Shown: positions 9,847 to 17,524 of the stretch, one piece after another | Numbering within the stretch: position 1 is the stretch's first letter | How the letters are laid out: each line of letters begins with the position of its first letter | Assembly: GCF_000428525.1 (NCBI RefSeq) | Contig: NZ_AUAC01000008.1 | Location: 1 to 64,000 of the forward strand | Reading direction: 5' to 3' | Origin: Hellea balneolensis DSM 19091 | GTDB taxonomy: Bacteria; Pseudomonadota; Alphaproteobacteria; Caulobacterales; Maricaulaceae | DNA length: 64,000 nucleotides | The notes under the pieces: generated by a model | Seen by the model: the letters and a program-made list of their open reading frames with translations, nothing else | Told to the model about the DNA's origin: nothing | Databases searched by the model: none | Made by a program: the position numbers and the translations under genes

Positions 9847-10341
9847 GTGAACTTTTTTCACTCACTATTTGACCATAGCTTTGAAGCTGACGACTTTTGG
9901 TTAAAAAGGCTTCACACCTTAGCTTTGTCTAGTAATGGCGCCGCAATTATTTTCTTAGGAACATTCGTCACGAGACAATCAGACCCTTTTTTCTACCTAA
10001 CAAGTGTGCGTGAGTATTTTATTAGCTTTGCAATAGGTTTATTTTTTGCAGTAATAGCTAGCTTAATTGGAATGGCATTGGTTCATGCAAAAGATTGGGG
10101 CAAAGTCGTTAAGGCACAAGCTGACATAACTGCCGAAAAGCTTACTGCAAACCCAGAATTTGCAGAGGCCCACTTTCAAAATGGTGATGAAATTTTGACC
10201 GGAAATGAGGGGTGGGAAAGGGACATTGCAGCTTTCAACAAAACCACCAAACGGATTCACAATCTTTTTAAGTCGTTTCTTTTAGTTGTATTCACTTCCC
10301 TTGCTCTGTTTTGCGCAGGCGTAACATACCTTTTTATTTGA
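9847..10341 (+). CDS. Hypothetical AT-rich membrane protein
   Basis: 164 residues from a GTG immediately after the cobT stop codon. Three hydrophobic segments are visible: about residues 27-42 (LALSSNGAAIIFLGTFV), 58-80 (FISFAIGLFFAVIASLIGM) and a C-terminal one (LFKSFLLVVFTSLALFCAGV). A soluble helical loop lies between the second and third. No family is recognised. Base composition is noticeably more A+T-rich than cobT, like the nuclease-like gene on the other side of cobT. The tight join suggests translation coupled to cobT, but the start codon is weakly supported. Confidence 0.6.
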   Translation: MNFFHSLFDHSFEADDFWLKRLHTLALSSNGAAIIFLGTFVTRQSDPFFYLTSVREYFISFAIGLFFAVIASLIGMALVHAKDWGKVVKAQADITAEKLTANPEFAEAHFQNGDEILTGNEGWERDIAAFNKTTKRIHNLFKSFLLVVFTSLALFCAGVTYLFI

Positions 10342-10364
10342 CTCCAAAACGAAAGGTTTGCAAT

Positions 10365-10570
10365 CCCTTCCCCCGTTTACGGGGGAAGTACCGCGAAGCG
10401 GGGATGGGGGGAGCGGCAGGCGCTTTATTTGAAGTGATTTGACTGTTTCGCCGTGATACGATGTGCTTGGCTTGTGACGCGAGAAGCCCTCCGTAGCTAT
10501 TATAATGTGCCGCTCCCCGCATCGCCTCCGCTGCCGCTCCAGCACTTCCCCCGTGAACGGGGGAAGGTGG
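10365..10570. repeat. Two inverted copies of a GC-rich extragenic repeat in a gene-free stretch
   Basis: The 314-base gap 10342-10655 holds no convincing gene. It contains two inverted copies of one element, at 10365-10421 and 10507-10570. Each has the hairpin CTTCCCCCGTxxACGGGGGAAG plus an adjacent GC-rich arm ending in GGGGAGCGGCA or its complement. Short open frames that cross the repeats translate into Pro/Arg-rich strings and are not credible genes. Confidence 0.7.
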
Positions 10571-10655
10571 CGCAAGGTTATAGTGAGGCACTTAGACTAC
10601 CCTACACCCTCATTTCCCCATTGCCTCACCTGCGCCAAAACCCTATTCCCACCGC

Positions 10656-12050
10656 ATGACACTCGACCCCAAAAATTGGCCTGCTTTTCGTAAGACCGCC
10701 CATGCTATGCTTGACGCTTCGCTTGATAAGCTTGAAGGCGCGCGTGAAGGGCGGGTTTGGACGCCTGTGCCTAAATCGCTTAAGGCGGAGATAAATACGC
10801 CGCTGCCGCAAGGCGGTATATCTGAAGATCAAATGATGGCTGAGCTGGAAGCCATCATGCCGTATAATCCCGGAAATATTCACCCGCGCTTTTTTGGCTG
10901 GGTCAACGGAGCGGGCGCGCCGTCTAATATTTTAGCCGAGATGGCGGGCGCGGCGATGAACGCCAATTGCGGTGGACGCAACCATGTCGGCCCCGTGATT
11001 GAGCAGCAAGTCATTCGCTGGGCGGCACAGATTATGGGCATGCCGAGCGAGACGACGGGGCTCATCTCCTCGGGCACATCCATGGCCACAGTCACGGCGC
11101 TGAAAGTCGCACGGGATAAGTTTCAACGCGAAAACCCTGAAGCTAAGCTTGTCGGTTATACAGGCGCACAAACCCATAGCTGTGTGCGCCGCGCTTTTGA
11201 CCTACTCGGCATTGGCAAAGACGCATTACGCCTTGTGCAGTGTAATGATGATTTCGAAATTAATTTAAGTGCCCTGCAAGACGCCATCGACAAAGACCGT
11301 GCAGAAGGCTTCACGCCCTTCTCTGTTATTGGCACAGTTGGCGCGGTAAATGTCGGCGCGATTGATGATTTAGACGGGCTGGCTGATATTTGCGAAAAAG
11401 AAGAGCTCTGGTTTCATGTGGACGGGGCCTTTGGCGCAGCGGCGATCTTGTCCCCATCCGTCGGCCACCGCGTCAAAGCCCTATCCCGCGTGGACAGCCT
11501 CGCTTTTGATTTTCATAAATGGTGGCAAGTAAATTATGAAGCCGGATGTGTGTTGATCCGGGATCCGTATTTGCACCGCTCCTCTTATGCTAACCGGCCC
11601 GAATATTTACGTCATGATGAAGATGGCCTCGCGGGCGGGGATTTTTGGGCTGTGGATTACGGGCCCGAACTCTCCCGCAGCTTCCGCGCCTTGAAAGTTT
11701 GGACACATCTGAAAACCCACGGCATTGACGCCATTGCCGAGGTGGTCGAGCGCAATATTTCCCAAGCTCAATATCTGAAGCGGCGCGTGGAGGCCGAGGA
11801 TAAATTAGAATTGCTCGCCCCTGTTGCGCTGAATATTTGCTGTTTTCGCTATGACTTCCGCTATGAGAGCAATGCTAAAAACGCGCGTATTGTCGTGGAC
11901 CTCCAGGAAAGCGGGCTGGCCGCGCCGTCCTCAACCATCATTGATGACGTCACGGCTATTCGCGTGAATCTAACCAATCACCGCACCCAAGAGAGTGATT
12001 TGGATATTCTGGTCGATGCTGTGTTGGAAATGGGGAAAGAGCTAGAGTAG
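10656..12050 (+). CDS. Group II PLP-dependent decarboxylase (aromatic-L-amino-acid/glutamate decarboxylase family)
   Basis: 464 residues. The PLP lysine is in DSLAFDFHKWWQVNYEAGC, and the upstream conserved Asp is in ELWFHVDGAFGAAA. Other family segments are FFGWVNGAGAPSNILAEM, SSGTSMATVTALKVARD and GAQTHSCVRRAFDLLGIG (stacking His). The family decarboxylates aromatic amino acids, glutamate, diamines or related substrates in the cytosol; the substrate cannot be told from sequence alone. The gene stands alone, with palindromic repeats on both sides. Confidence 0.9.
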   Translation: MTLDPKNWPAFRKTAHAMLDASLDKLEGAREGRVWTPVPKSLKAEINTPLPQGGISEDQMMAELEAIMPYNPGNIHPRFFGWVNGAGAPSNILAEMAGAAMNANCGGRNHVGPVIEQQVIRWAAQIMGMPSETTGLISSGTSMATVTALKVARDKFQRENPEAKLVGYTGAQTHSCVRRAFDLLGIGKDALRLVQCNDDFEINLSALQDAIDKDRAEGFTPFSVIGTVGAVNVGAIDDLDGLADICEKEELWFHVDGAFGAAAILSPSVGHRVKALSRVDSLAFDFHKWWQVNYEAGCVLIRDPYLHRSSYANRPEYLRHDEDGLAGGDFWAVDYGPELSRSFRALKVWTHLKTHGIDAIAEVVERNISQAQYLKRRVEAEDKLELLAPVALNICCFRYDFRYESNAKNARIVVDLQESGLAAPSSTIIDDVTAIRVNLTNHRTQESDLDILVDAVLEMGKELE

Positions 12051-12070
12051 ATCATCTCCTTCATCTGCCT

Positions 12071-12194
12071 CATTGCAAGACCCTGCCGGGCTGGCGCACC
12101 AGTCTTGCAACCCATCTTCCGCCATTTCTAAACATGACCAAAGTAAGTGGTCGAGCGGCATGGGAGATGGGTTACAAGGACAAGCCTTGTAATG
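12071..12194. repeat. 124-bp nested imperfect palindrome
   Basis: The outer ends CATTGCAAG (12071) and CTTGTAATG (to 12194) are inverted repeats with one mismatch. Nested within are AACCCATCTTCC (12109-12120) pairing with GGGAGATGGGTT (12162-12173), and GACCA/TGGTC around the centre at 12136-12152. The nested symmetry suggests a dispersed extragenic element or a very small MITE between the convergent decarboxylase and membrane-protein genes. No open frame is present. Confidence 0.55.
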
Positions 12195-12209
12195 ACGTAG
12201 GTGTGTAGC

Positions 12210-12551
12210 CTACGAAAACGTCTTATCTGCATCAACTTTGGATAGCTTTTTTTTGTGTCTGCGCAAGACGAGCCACTGAAACAAAAATAAGATGGGGCCA
12301 AAGAAAACGAGTCCGATAAGACCTGTGAGAATGGCTTCGCTTAACTGGCCTGCCATGAGCTGGGGGTCACCCTCCCCATATATCATCATGGCTTGAAATG
12401 TTTTGATAAATGCCGGAGCAATGAGGCTGAGAAAAATTATGAGAAGAGCAATGGCAAAAGCGGTACGCGGACGCTTCTTCCAAAGTCCTACAATCAAGAA
12501 CGGAATAAATAAATAGGCTATTACGCCGATCAGCGCGAATAAGAGGATCAT
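12210..12551 (-). CDS. Small three-helix membrane protein downstream of bfr
   Basis: 113 residues with three hydrophobic segments: MILLFALIGVIAYLFIPFLIV, AFAIALLIIFLSLIAPAFI and ILTGLIGLVFFGPILFLFQWLVL. A basic tail RRHKKKLSKVDADK follows. No family is recognised. Its ATG overlaps the bfr stop by four bases, so it is probably translated from the bfd-bfr transcript. That association is the only hint of a role in iron storage or stress (inference). Confidence 0.65.
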   Translation of the reverse strand: MILLFALIGVIAYLFIPFLIVGLWKKRPRTAFAIALLIIFLSLIAPAFIKTFQAMMIYGEGDPQLMAGQLSEAILTGLIGLVFFGPILFLFQWLVLRRHKKKLSKVDADKTFS

Positions 12552-13033
12552 CCCTCTTCAGTCACCGCCGCGCTTTGCAATTGAATATAATTCTGAATGC
12601 CAACCTGCTTAATCAGATCAAATTGCGTTTCTAGGAAATCAACATGTTCCTCTTCATCTAGTAAAATACCCTGCAACAAATCACGTGTGCCGTAATCGCG
12701 AACCTTTTCGCAATGCTCAACACCGTCGCGGTAAATCGGAAGCGCAATATCTTCAAGCTTCATATCGCATTCTAGAATTTCTTGAACGGTCTCGCCGATA
12801 TACAGCTTGCCGAGGTCCTGCAAATTTGGAAGGCCGCCTAGGAACAAAATACGCTCGATGATTTTATCGGCGTGCTGCATCTCTTCAATGCTCTCTTCAT
12901 ATTCCTTTTTGGCAAGCTTACTTACGCCCCAATCAGCAAGCATACGCGAGTGCAGAAAATATTGATTGATGGCTGTCAGCTCTGCTTTGAGCGCCAGATT
13001 TAGAAATTCAATTGTTTTTTTATCACCGCGCAT
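12548..13033 (-). CDS. bfr: Bacterioferritin
   Basis: 161 residues, the standard bacterioferritin length. The ferroxidase ligands are recognisable: E18 in LKAELTAINQYFLHSRML, E51/H54 in IEEMQHADKIIERILFLGG, E94 in ILECDMKLE, and E127/H130 in LLDEEEHVDFLETQ. M52 in EEMQHAD is the usual haem-ligand methionine. The protein forms a 24-mer shell that oxidises and stores iron. AAGGAG lies 8 bases before ATG. It is downstream of bfd in the same direction, matching the store/release pair. Confidence 0.96.
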   Translation of the reverse strand: MRGDKKTIEFLNLALKAELTAINQYFLHSRMLADWGVSKLAKKEYEESIEEMQHADKIIERILFLGGLPNLQDLGKLYIGETVQEILECDMKLEDIALPIYRDGVEHCEKVRDYGTRDLLQGILLDEEEHVDFLETQFDLIKQVGIQNYIQLQSAAVTEEG

Positions 13034-13080
13034 AATCGAGTCTCCTTAGAAATTATTATGCAGACTTGCCTAACATTGGA

Positions 13081-13106
13081 TGCCTGGGTCAACCAAAAAC
13101 CAGGCA
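13081..13106. other. Hairpin between bfd and bfr
   Basis: Perfect 7-base arms TGCCTGG and CCAGGCA enclose a 12-base loop containing a short A/T run. It lies in the 140-base bfd-bfr interval and has no clear U-tract after it, so it may be an attenuator or mRNA stabiliser rather than a terminator. TGCAAATCACTTGCA just beside it (13109-13123) is a second, shorter palindrome. Confidence 0.4.
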
Positions 13107-13173
13107 ACTGCAAATCACTTGCACAGAAAAATGCGCACCTGATAATCACTCACAATTAAAAGGGGGTTTTAAG

Positions 13174-13374
13174 CTATTCAGCCGCTTCGAGAGCCGGGTT
13201 GATGGCCCGCCACTCTTCAAGGCGGGCATTGATACTCACGCGACATTGTCCACAATTAAACTTGGTTCCGCAAACGCGCATGACATCTTTAGCGCGTTCT
13301 GCACCTTGCGATGCCGCGATATCGACTTTGGCCGTATTGATATTATTGCAAAGGCAGTGAATCATATTCGCCAT
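13174..13374 (-). CDS. bfd: Bacterioferritin-associated ferredoxin
   Basis: About 66 residues with the Bfd [2Fe-2S] binding pattern: MIHCLCNNINTAKVD (C-x-C), then VCGTKFNCGQCRVSIN (C-G-x-K-F-x-C-G-x-C). Bfd reduces the bacterioferritin core so that stored iron is released. I start at ATG 13374 (MANMIHCLCNN); ATG 13365 is equally plausible. The frame is open further upstream to 13428, but that longer N-terminus would be encoded by the operator-like repeat. It is the first gene of an operon with bfr and the small membrane gene. Confidence 0.9.
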   Translation of the reverse strand: MANMIHCLCNNINTAKVDIAASQGAERAKDVMRVCGTKFNCGQCRVSINARLEEWRAINPALEAAE

Positions 13375-13383
13375 ATGACGACA

Positions 13384-13415
13384 TTGCGAATGATTGTCAA
13401 TAACTTTGCGAATGA
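13384..13415 (-). promoter_or_regulatory. Probable Fur/iron-responsive operator upstream of bfd
   Basis: On the minus strand the sequence TTGACAATCATTCGCAA resembles the Fur core (TGAxAATxATTCxCA). The element TTGCGAATGA occurs twice on the plus strand, at 13384-13393 and 13406-13415, 22 bases (about two helical turns) apart. It lies just upstream of the short bfd start, which fits iron control of bfd-bfr. Whether Fur, Irr or RirA binds cannot be decided from the sequence. Confidence 0.45.
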
Positions 13416-13445
13416 ATTGCAGATTCATCTACTTGCTATCAGCAC

Positions 13446-13471
13446 AAAAAAAGCGCCCCCAAAGGGACGCC
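13446..13471 (-). terminator. Rho-independent terminator of the Lys/Met-rich secreted protein gene
   Basis: Read on the minus strand, GGCGTCCC-TTT-GGGGGCGC forms a GC-rich stem directly followed by a run of seven T residues, 22 bases after the stop of the gene ending at 13494. Confidence 0.75.
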
Positions 13472-13493
13472 ATCGAGTTTAATTTTAGAAGGC

Positions 13494-14099
13494 TTAGCCT
13501 CGCGGCTGATAATCGCCTGTAATCATACATGTGCCATTGGCCTGAGCCGTTGTTCCAGCCGGACAAGCAATATTTACCGTAGCCGGAGCCGTCATGGTAG
13601 GTGCACTCGTCTTGATTGTGCCCTGTGACATCATTTTATCTTTCATCATGCCATCCGCTTTTTCCATCATAGCGTCCTTGGCATTTTCTTTGGCAACAGC
13701 CATGGCTGCGTCTTCAGCAGATCCGCCCTCCATCATGACTTTACCGGCTGTCATCATGTCATCGCCGTCCATTTTGCCTTTTTCGGTCAACATTTCGTCG
13801 CCCATGACCTTTCCTTTCATCATGGATTTGGCTTCGGACTGACCGGCTTTCATCACAGCGTCTTTAGCGCTGTGGCCATCCATCATATGCTCTCCGGCTT
13901 TCATCGCAGGATCAACCATATTGGCTTTATCGCCCGCCATCTCTTTAGCTTTGTCTTTTGCCATATCCGTTGCCATATCTTTGGCTTTGTCAGTTGCCAT
14001 TGATTTAGCTTTATCTGTCATCGCGTCCTGCGCGAAAGAAACAGAGGCCGTGCCTAAAATAAGCGCCGATGCCATAAGTGTAGATTTAAGAATTGTCAT
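13494..14099 (-). CDS. Secreted Lys/Met/Asp-rich repeat protein with C-terminal CPAGTTAQ motif
   Basis: 201 residues from ATG 14099, which has AGAGGAGAA 8 bases upstream; a longer frame to 14180 lacks a ribosome-binding site. A signal peptide (MTILKSTLMASALILGTASVSFA) is followed by imperfect short repeats of the type TDKAKDMATDMAKDKAKEM, then Met/Gly/Asp-rich segments (GKVMGDEMLTEKGKMDGDDMM). The repeats look like LEA-type amphipathic, probably disordered helices (inference). The C-terminus carries CPAGTTAQANGTC (C179-C191), the same motif repeated three times in the secreted protein at 56.3-57.2 kb. No enzyme domain is visible. It is monocistronic with a terminator. Confidence 0.8.
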   Translation of the reverse strand: MTILKSTLMASALILGTASVSFAQDAMTDKAKSMATDKAKDMATDMAKDKAKEMAGDKANMVDPAMKAGEHMMDGHSAKDAVMKAGQSEAKSMMKGKVMGDEMLTEKGKMDGDDMMTAGKVMMEGGSAEDAAMAVAKENAKDAMMEKADGMMKDKMMSQGTIKTSAPTMTAPATVNIACPAGTTAQANGTCMITGDYQPRG

Positions 14100-14267
14100 T
14101 ATGTGTTCTCCTCTAAGCGAATTAATGTCCGCTCTCTTAATAATAAAATATGACTGACAGGACAAGTCTTCCCCTGCCAATCAACCCATGTAACATGCTC
14201 GTGAGCTATTGAGGCAAAACTAAGGCACCTTACAGAAGCTTCACACGCGAGTCATTTTCGCAGACCG

Positions 14268-14954
14268 TTATTCTCTCGAGCCTGTATCAAGCGCCTCTAA
14301 CCGAATGGCTTCATTGATCTGCCCGCGTAACAGCGCCGTTTCGACTTTGGTCGGGTCGGCCTTTAAAGACATTTCAATATCCGTTTTAGCCTCGCTCAGA
14401 CGGCCCTGTTTCATTTTTGCGTCAGCGCGGTAGCGCAGGGCATCAGGGTTATTAGGCGAAAATTTTAAAACCGAGGTTAAGTCCGTTTCAGCATAATCAT
14501 AACGCTCCAACATGGCATAGGCCCGCGCACGGGCGATCCGCAGATCAACATGGTCTTTACGCAGTTTTAGACCGTCAGACGCTGATTTATAAGCCCGGTC
14601 GGGCTGTCCATCAACGAGCCAAAAGTTGGCAGCCTCAGCATAAAAATCCGCCCGCATTAATTTCGTGCCGCCATCAGACGCCATCGCCAAGACGTCCAAT
14701 CGCCTCGCCGCCTCGTCTTCATGGCCCAGCGCATATAGCGCCATCGCCACACAATGTTTGGCTCGGCGGCCGCCGCCTTCATCTTGCCAAATCATGGCCT
14801 CTTCATAGGCCAGATCATTATCTTCAGAAATTCGCTCGAGACAGGCTTTGTGTTTAGCATCAAACTCAGCCGTAAGGTTTGCCGCAGCGGCCGGTCCTGC
14901 AAAAGCCGTTGCAATCAGGGGTAAACTCAATAGGAGGGTAAGCGTAAGTTTCAT
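14268..14954 (-). CDS. Secreted/periplasmic TPR-repeat protein
   Basis: 228 residues with a cleavable signal peptide (MKLTLTLLLSLPLIATAFAGPAAA). At least three tetratricopeptide-like repeats follow in the second half: ANFWLVDGQPDRAYKSASDG, ARAYAMLERYDYAETDLTS and ADAKMKQGRLSEAKTDIEMS. An N-terminal part contains two cysteines (ACLERISED, KHCVAMALYALG). It is probably a periplasmic protein-protein interaction module. Its ATG overlaps an upstream ATG of the divergent epimerase frame, so the two promoters must be interlocked. Confidence 0.8.
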   Translation of the reverse strand: MKLTLTLLLSLPLIATAFAGPAAAANLTAEFDAKHKACLERISEDNDLAYEEAMIWQDEGGGRRAKHCVAMALYALGHEDEAARRLDVLAMASDGGTKLMRADFYAEAANFWLVDGQPDRAYKSASDGLKLRKDHVDLRIARARAYAMLERYDYAETDLTSVLKFSPNNPDALRYRADAKMKQGRLSEAKTDIEMSLKADPTKVETALLRGQINEAIRLEALDTGSRE

Positions 14955-14988
14955 GCAAGCTATCTATCCAAGGGGGAGCGGCGCGGCA

Positions 14989-16170
14989 ATGCCAAGACGC
15001 ATTAAATCACAGTCACATAATGCGCGGCCCACTGCATTGCTTCTGGGCGCGGGATATTGTGCCAAGGCTATGATCACGCCTTTGCGCAAGCAAGGTTATG
15101 AGGTTTTGGCAACAACGCGTAACCCTGAAAAAGCGGCGCGTCTCAAGTCTCTTGGCGTTACCCCTATTATTTATAATGGTTTGATAAATGAAGCTTTAAA
15201 GGAAAGTCTATTCGGGGCTGATATTATTCTCTCTTCAATCCCGCCTGGTGATAATGGCGATCCTTTTTTAAACAGCCTCGGCCGCCCTTTGGCGGATTGG
15301 ATACCAAATGCCAAATGGGTTGGGTACCTCTCTGCCACAAGCGTCTATGGAGATCGCCAAGGACAATGGGCGTTTGAAGATGAGCTGCTCCGTCCCTTCA
15401 CCCGCCGCGGAAAGAATCGCGCTAATGCTGAGATTAAATGGCTTGAGACAGGAACGCCAGTTCACGTCTTTCGCCTCGCCGGAATTTACGGCAAAGGCCG
15501 CAATGCCTTTAGCCGTATAAAGCAGGGCAAAGCACGGGCTGTTATAAAAGAAGGCCACGTTGTGAACCGCATACATGTTGAAGATATCGTCTCTGTACTA
15601 CTGGCCTCTATCGCCCGCCCTAACCCTTTAATGATCTACAATATTGCCGATGGACACCCTACACCCCCGCAAGATGTTTTGAACTATGCGGCAGACCTCA
15701 TCAATGCGCAGCGTCCACCACAATTGGATCATGAGACGGCTGACATTTCAGATATGGCGCGAAGCTTTTATAAAGAGACCAAACGTATTGACTGCAGCCG
15801 CGCGGGGCGTGACTTAGGTTGGACACCAAAATACAAAAATTATCGTGAAGGCCTTATGGCAACCTTAAAAGCGGAACGCGGCGAAACAGAGACTGTTTAC
15901 TTATCGGGCTATATCGATGTCCTCAAAGCTGATTTGAAATCTGTAAAGCTTGCACTACCCGCACATATTCGTCTTAGCCAACAAGAGCCGGACTGCACGA
16001 GCTTTCATATTTTCCAAGATCAAGACCTGCCAACGCGGTTCCACGTCTTTGAAACCTTCTCGAACTCAGCTGCGTTTCGCCGCCATCAAGACCGTATGAA
16101 AAACAGCGAATGGGCCACTATCAGTAAAAATGCCCAACGACATTATGATGTTATAGGTCTAGAAAATTAA
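14989..16170 (+). CDS. NAD(P)-dependent epimerase/dehydratase fused to a C-terminal ABM-like domain
   Basis: 393 residues from ATG 14989 (AGGGGGAG 10 bases upstream). Earlier ATGs at 14848 and 14953 would overlap the divergent gene. Residues about 14-290 form a Rossmann-fold SDR-extended protein. The nucleotide motif is LLLGAGYCAKAM, with SATSVYGDRQGQW and a downstream HVFRLAGIYGKGRNAF segment similar to YeeZ-type atypical SDRs. From about residue 300 a separate domain begins (ETVYLSGYIDVLKAD...FHVFETFSNSAAFRRHQD) with the pattern of antibiotic-biosynthesis-monooxygenase/YgiN-like dimeric alpha-beta barrels. The fusion is unusual. The substrate is unknown. Confidence 0.82.
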   Translation: MPRRIKSQSHNARPTALLLGAGYCAKAMITPLRKQGYEVLATTRNPEKAARLKSLGVTPIIYNGLINEALKESLFGADIILSSIPPGDNGDPFLNSLGRPLADWIPNAKWVGYLSATSVYGDRQGQWAFEDELLRPFTRRGKNRANAEIKWLETGTPVHVFRLAGIYGKGRNAFSRIKQGKARAVIKEGHVVNRIHVEDIVSVLLASIARPNPLMIYNIADGHPTPPQDVLNYAADLINAQRPPQLDHETADISDMARSFYKETKRIDCSRAGRDLGWTPKYKNYREGLMATLKAERGETETVYLSGYIDVLKADLKSVKLALPAHIRLSQQEPDCTSFHIFQDQDLPTRFHVFETFSNSAAFRRHQDRMKNSEWATISKNAQRHYDVIGLEN

Positions 16171-16173
16171 GGC

Positions 16174-16806
16174 TTACAGACTTAATTGATCGAGCACTTC
16201 GCTTTCTGGCTTATAGCCTTTTGCCCGCATGCAACGCTCAAATCCGGAGTCAATGAGATAACCCTCTTCAAGCACACGAACAAACCCGCCTGCTTGGGCC
16301 TCACATATAACCCAATCCTGCATATTTGAACCGCCGCCCATCTTAACAAATGAAATATCTTTTGACTTACGCGGTGCGGATAGCGTCGCAGTGGGTCTGG
16401 CCTCAACGGTGCGGGCGGCTTGTATCGGGGGGTTACCATAGACGCTCTGATAGGTCTTTGGCGGATAAACGGGGTTTTGATAATTAGGTGTTTGAGGCAC
16501 AGGAAGTTGCCTCAATTTAGGAATAACCAATTCACCGCGCTTTTGCATCTGCCCATCTGATGCAAAAGCCATTTTGGCGGCCTGCTGTGACCTGTCGTTA
16601 TTTTCAAAAACATAGGCCTGCTCAGGTGCAGATCGTAGAAGATTTGTAACAGGACTGGCCACAAAGCTCGCAGCCGATTTGGTATAACCCCAAGCATTTT
16701 GTGTATGTCCCCAAACATTATGGCCAAAATGACCCAGTTGCGCACATCCGGACAGCGTCAAGGCTGCCGAGACTAAAAATACGGTTTTCGCAAAATTATG
16801 GGACAT
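16174..16806 (-). CDS. Hypothetical lipoprotein
   Basis: 210 residues with a lipoprotein signal peptide ending in LTLSGC (C21). A low-complexity aromatic stretch (GHFGHNVWGHTQNAWGYTKS), a Pro/Tyr-rich middle (PQTPNYQNPVYPPKTYQSVYG) and a compact C-terminal part follow. The last contains MQDWVICEAQAGGFV and ERCMRAKGYKP, two cysteines that may pair. I do not recognise the family. The C-terminal segment FERCMRAKGYK resembles the small conserved cap of several alphaproteobacterial outer-membrane lipoproteins. It is convergent with the epimerase fusion. Confidence 0.75.
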   Translation of the reverse strand: MSHNFAKTVFLVSAALTLSGCAQLGHFGHNVWGHTQNAWGYTKSAASFVASPVTNLLRSAPEQAYVFENNDRSQQAAKMAFASDGQMQKRGELVIPKLRQLPVPQTPNYQNPVYPPKTYQSVYGNPPIQAARTVEARPTATLSAPRKSKDISFVKMGGGSNMQDWVICEAQAGGFVRVLEEGYLIDSGFERCMRAKGYKPESEVLDQLSL

Positions 16807-16949
16807 ATTTTCTCTCTAACGTCATGATTCAGAGGAAGATGAGCAAGTGTCATGCCATGCATTGTGAGGTTTCGGGGGATATATATGGATAAAGCCTTGG
16901 TAGAGTCGGCCCTTCGCGGTTATAAAGCGGCTTAAAATTAGGGAAGACC

Positions 16950-17483
16950 ATGCCGACGCCAGACAATAAAACGCCAAGCCGCTTGGACAATATCGCTGCT
17001 GCAGCCAAAATTTATGGGGCGCGAAGTTTTGACAATTACGCACAAATTCGGTCTGTCGCAGAAGCTATTCGCGATGGACTTTGCGCGTGGCTGGATGATG
17101 GCAAGCAATGTGTCTATCTCGTGCCGCCTCAAGGTCCTTTTACAGCGCAAAATTACCGATCGGCAGCTTATTCTGTTTCGGGCAAAGGGTTTCTACCGCT
17201 TGAACCGATTAGCTTTGGTCTTGCCGTAAATATTTCAGGCGATGGCGATTACATGCGCCTTGTCCTGACCTGCCGCAAAGAAGGCGATAAGATGTTTATA
17301 CATCTTGATGAGGGCCGCGAGACTGATTTGAATCTTCCATTGCAAGACAACGAACTCGCAAACTTCTTTGAAGGTATAACAACACATTTGCTGCATTGGT
17401 TTGAAGGTCGGGTCGATCAATATGATAATGGCAGTTACGGCAATAATGATATTGGGTTTGATATTCAGCGCGTAGATGAATAA
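16950..17483 (+). CDS. Conserved hypothetical protein
   Basis: 177 residues, soluble, with no signal peptide or membrane segment. It reads as a compact alpha/beta protein: an N-terminal helix (SVAEAIRDGLCAWLDDGKQCVYLVPPQG), central strands (ISFGLAVNISGDGDYMRLVLTCRKEGDKMFIHLD) and a C-terminal amphipathic helix (NELANFFEGITTHLLHWFEGRV). I do not recognise a family. It lies 41 bases upstream of the antiporter gene and may share its transcript. Confidence 0.75.
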   Translation: MPTPDNKTPSRLDNIAAAAKIYGARSFDNYAQIRSVAEAIRDGLCAWLDDGKQCVYLVPPQGPFTAQNYRSAAYSVSGKGFLPLEPISFGLAVNISGDGDYMRLVLTCRKEGDKMFIHLDEGRETDLNLPLQDNELANFFEGITTHLLHWFEGRVDQYDNGSYGNNDIGFDIQRVDE

Positions 17484-17524
17484 CGCTCAACCCAAGACAC
17501 GCACAATCACTCTGAGGGATTAAT

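Noticed and set aside
10282-10693. Short open frames over the gap before the decarboxylase
   Set aside because: They cross the palindromic repeats, give Pro/Arg-rich strings and have no ribosome-binding sites.
14848-14988. Longer N-terminus of the epimerase fusion
   Set aside because: It would be antisense to the signal peptide of the TPR gene and lacks a ribosome-binding site.
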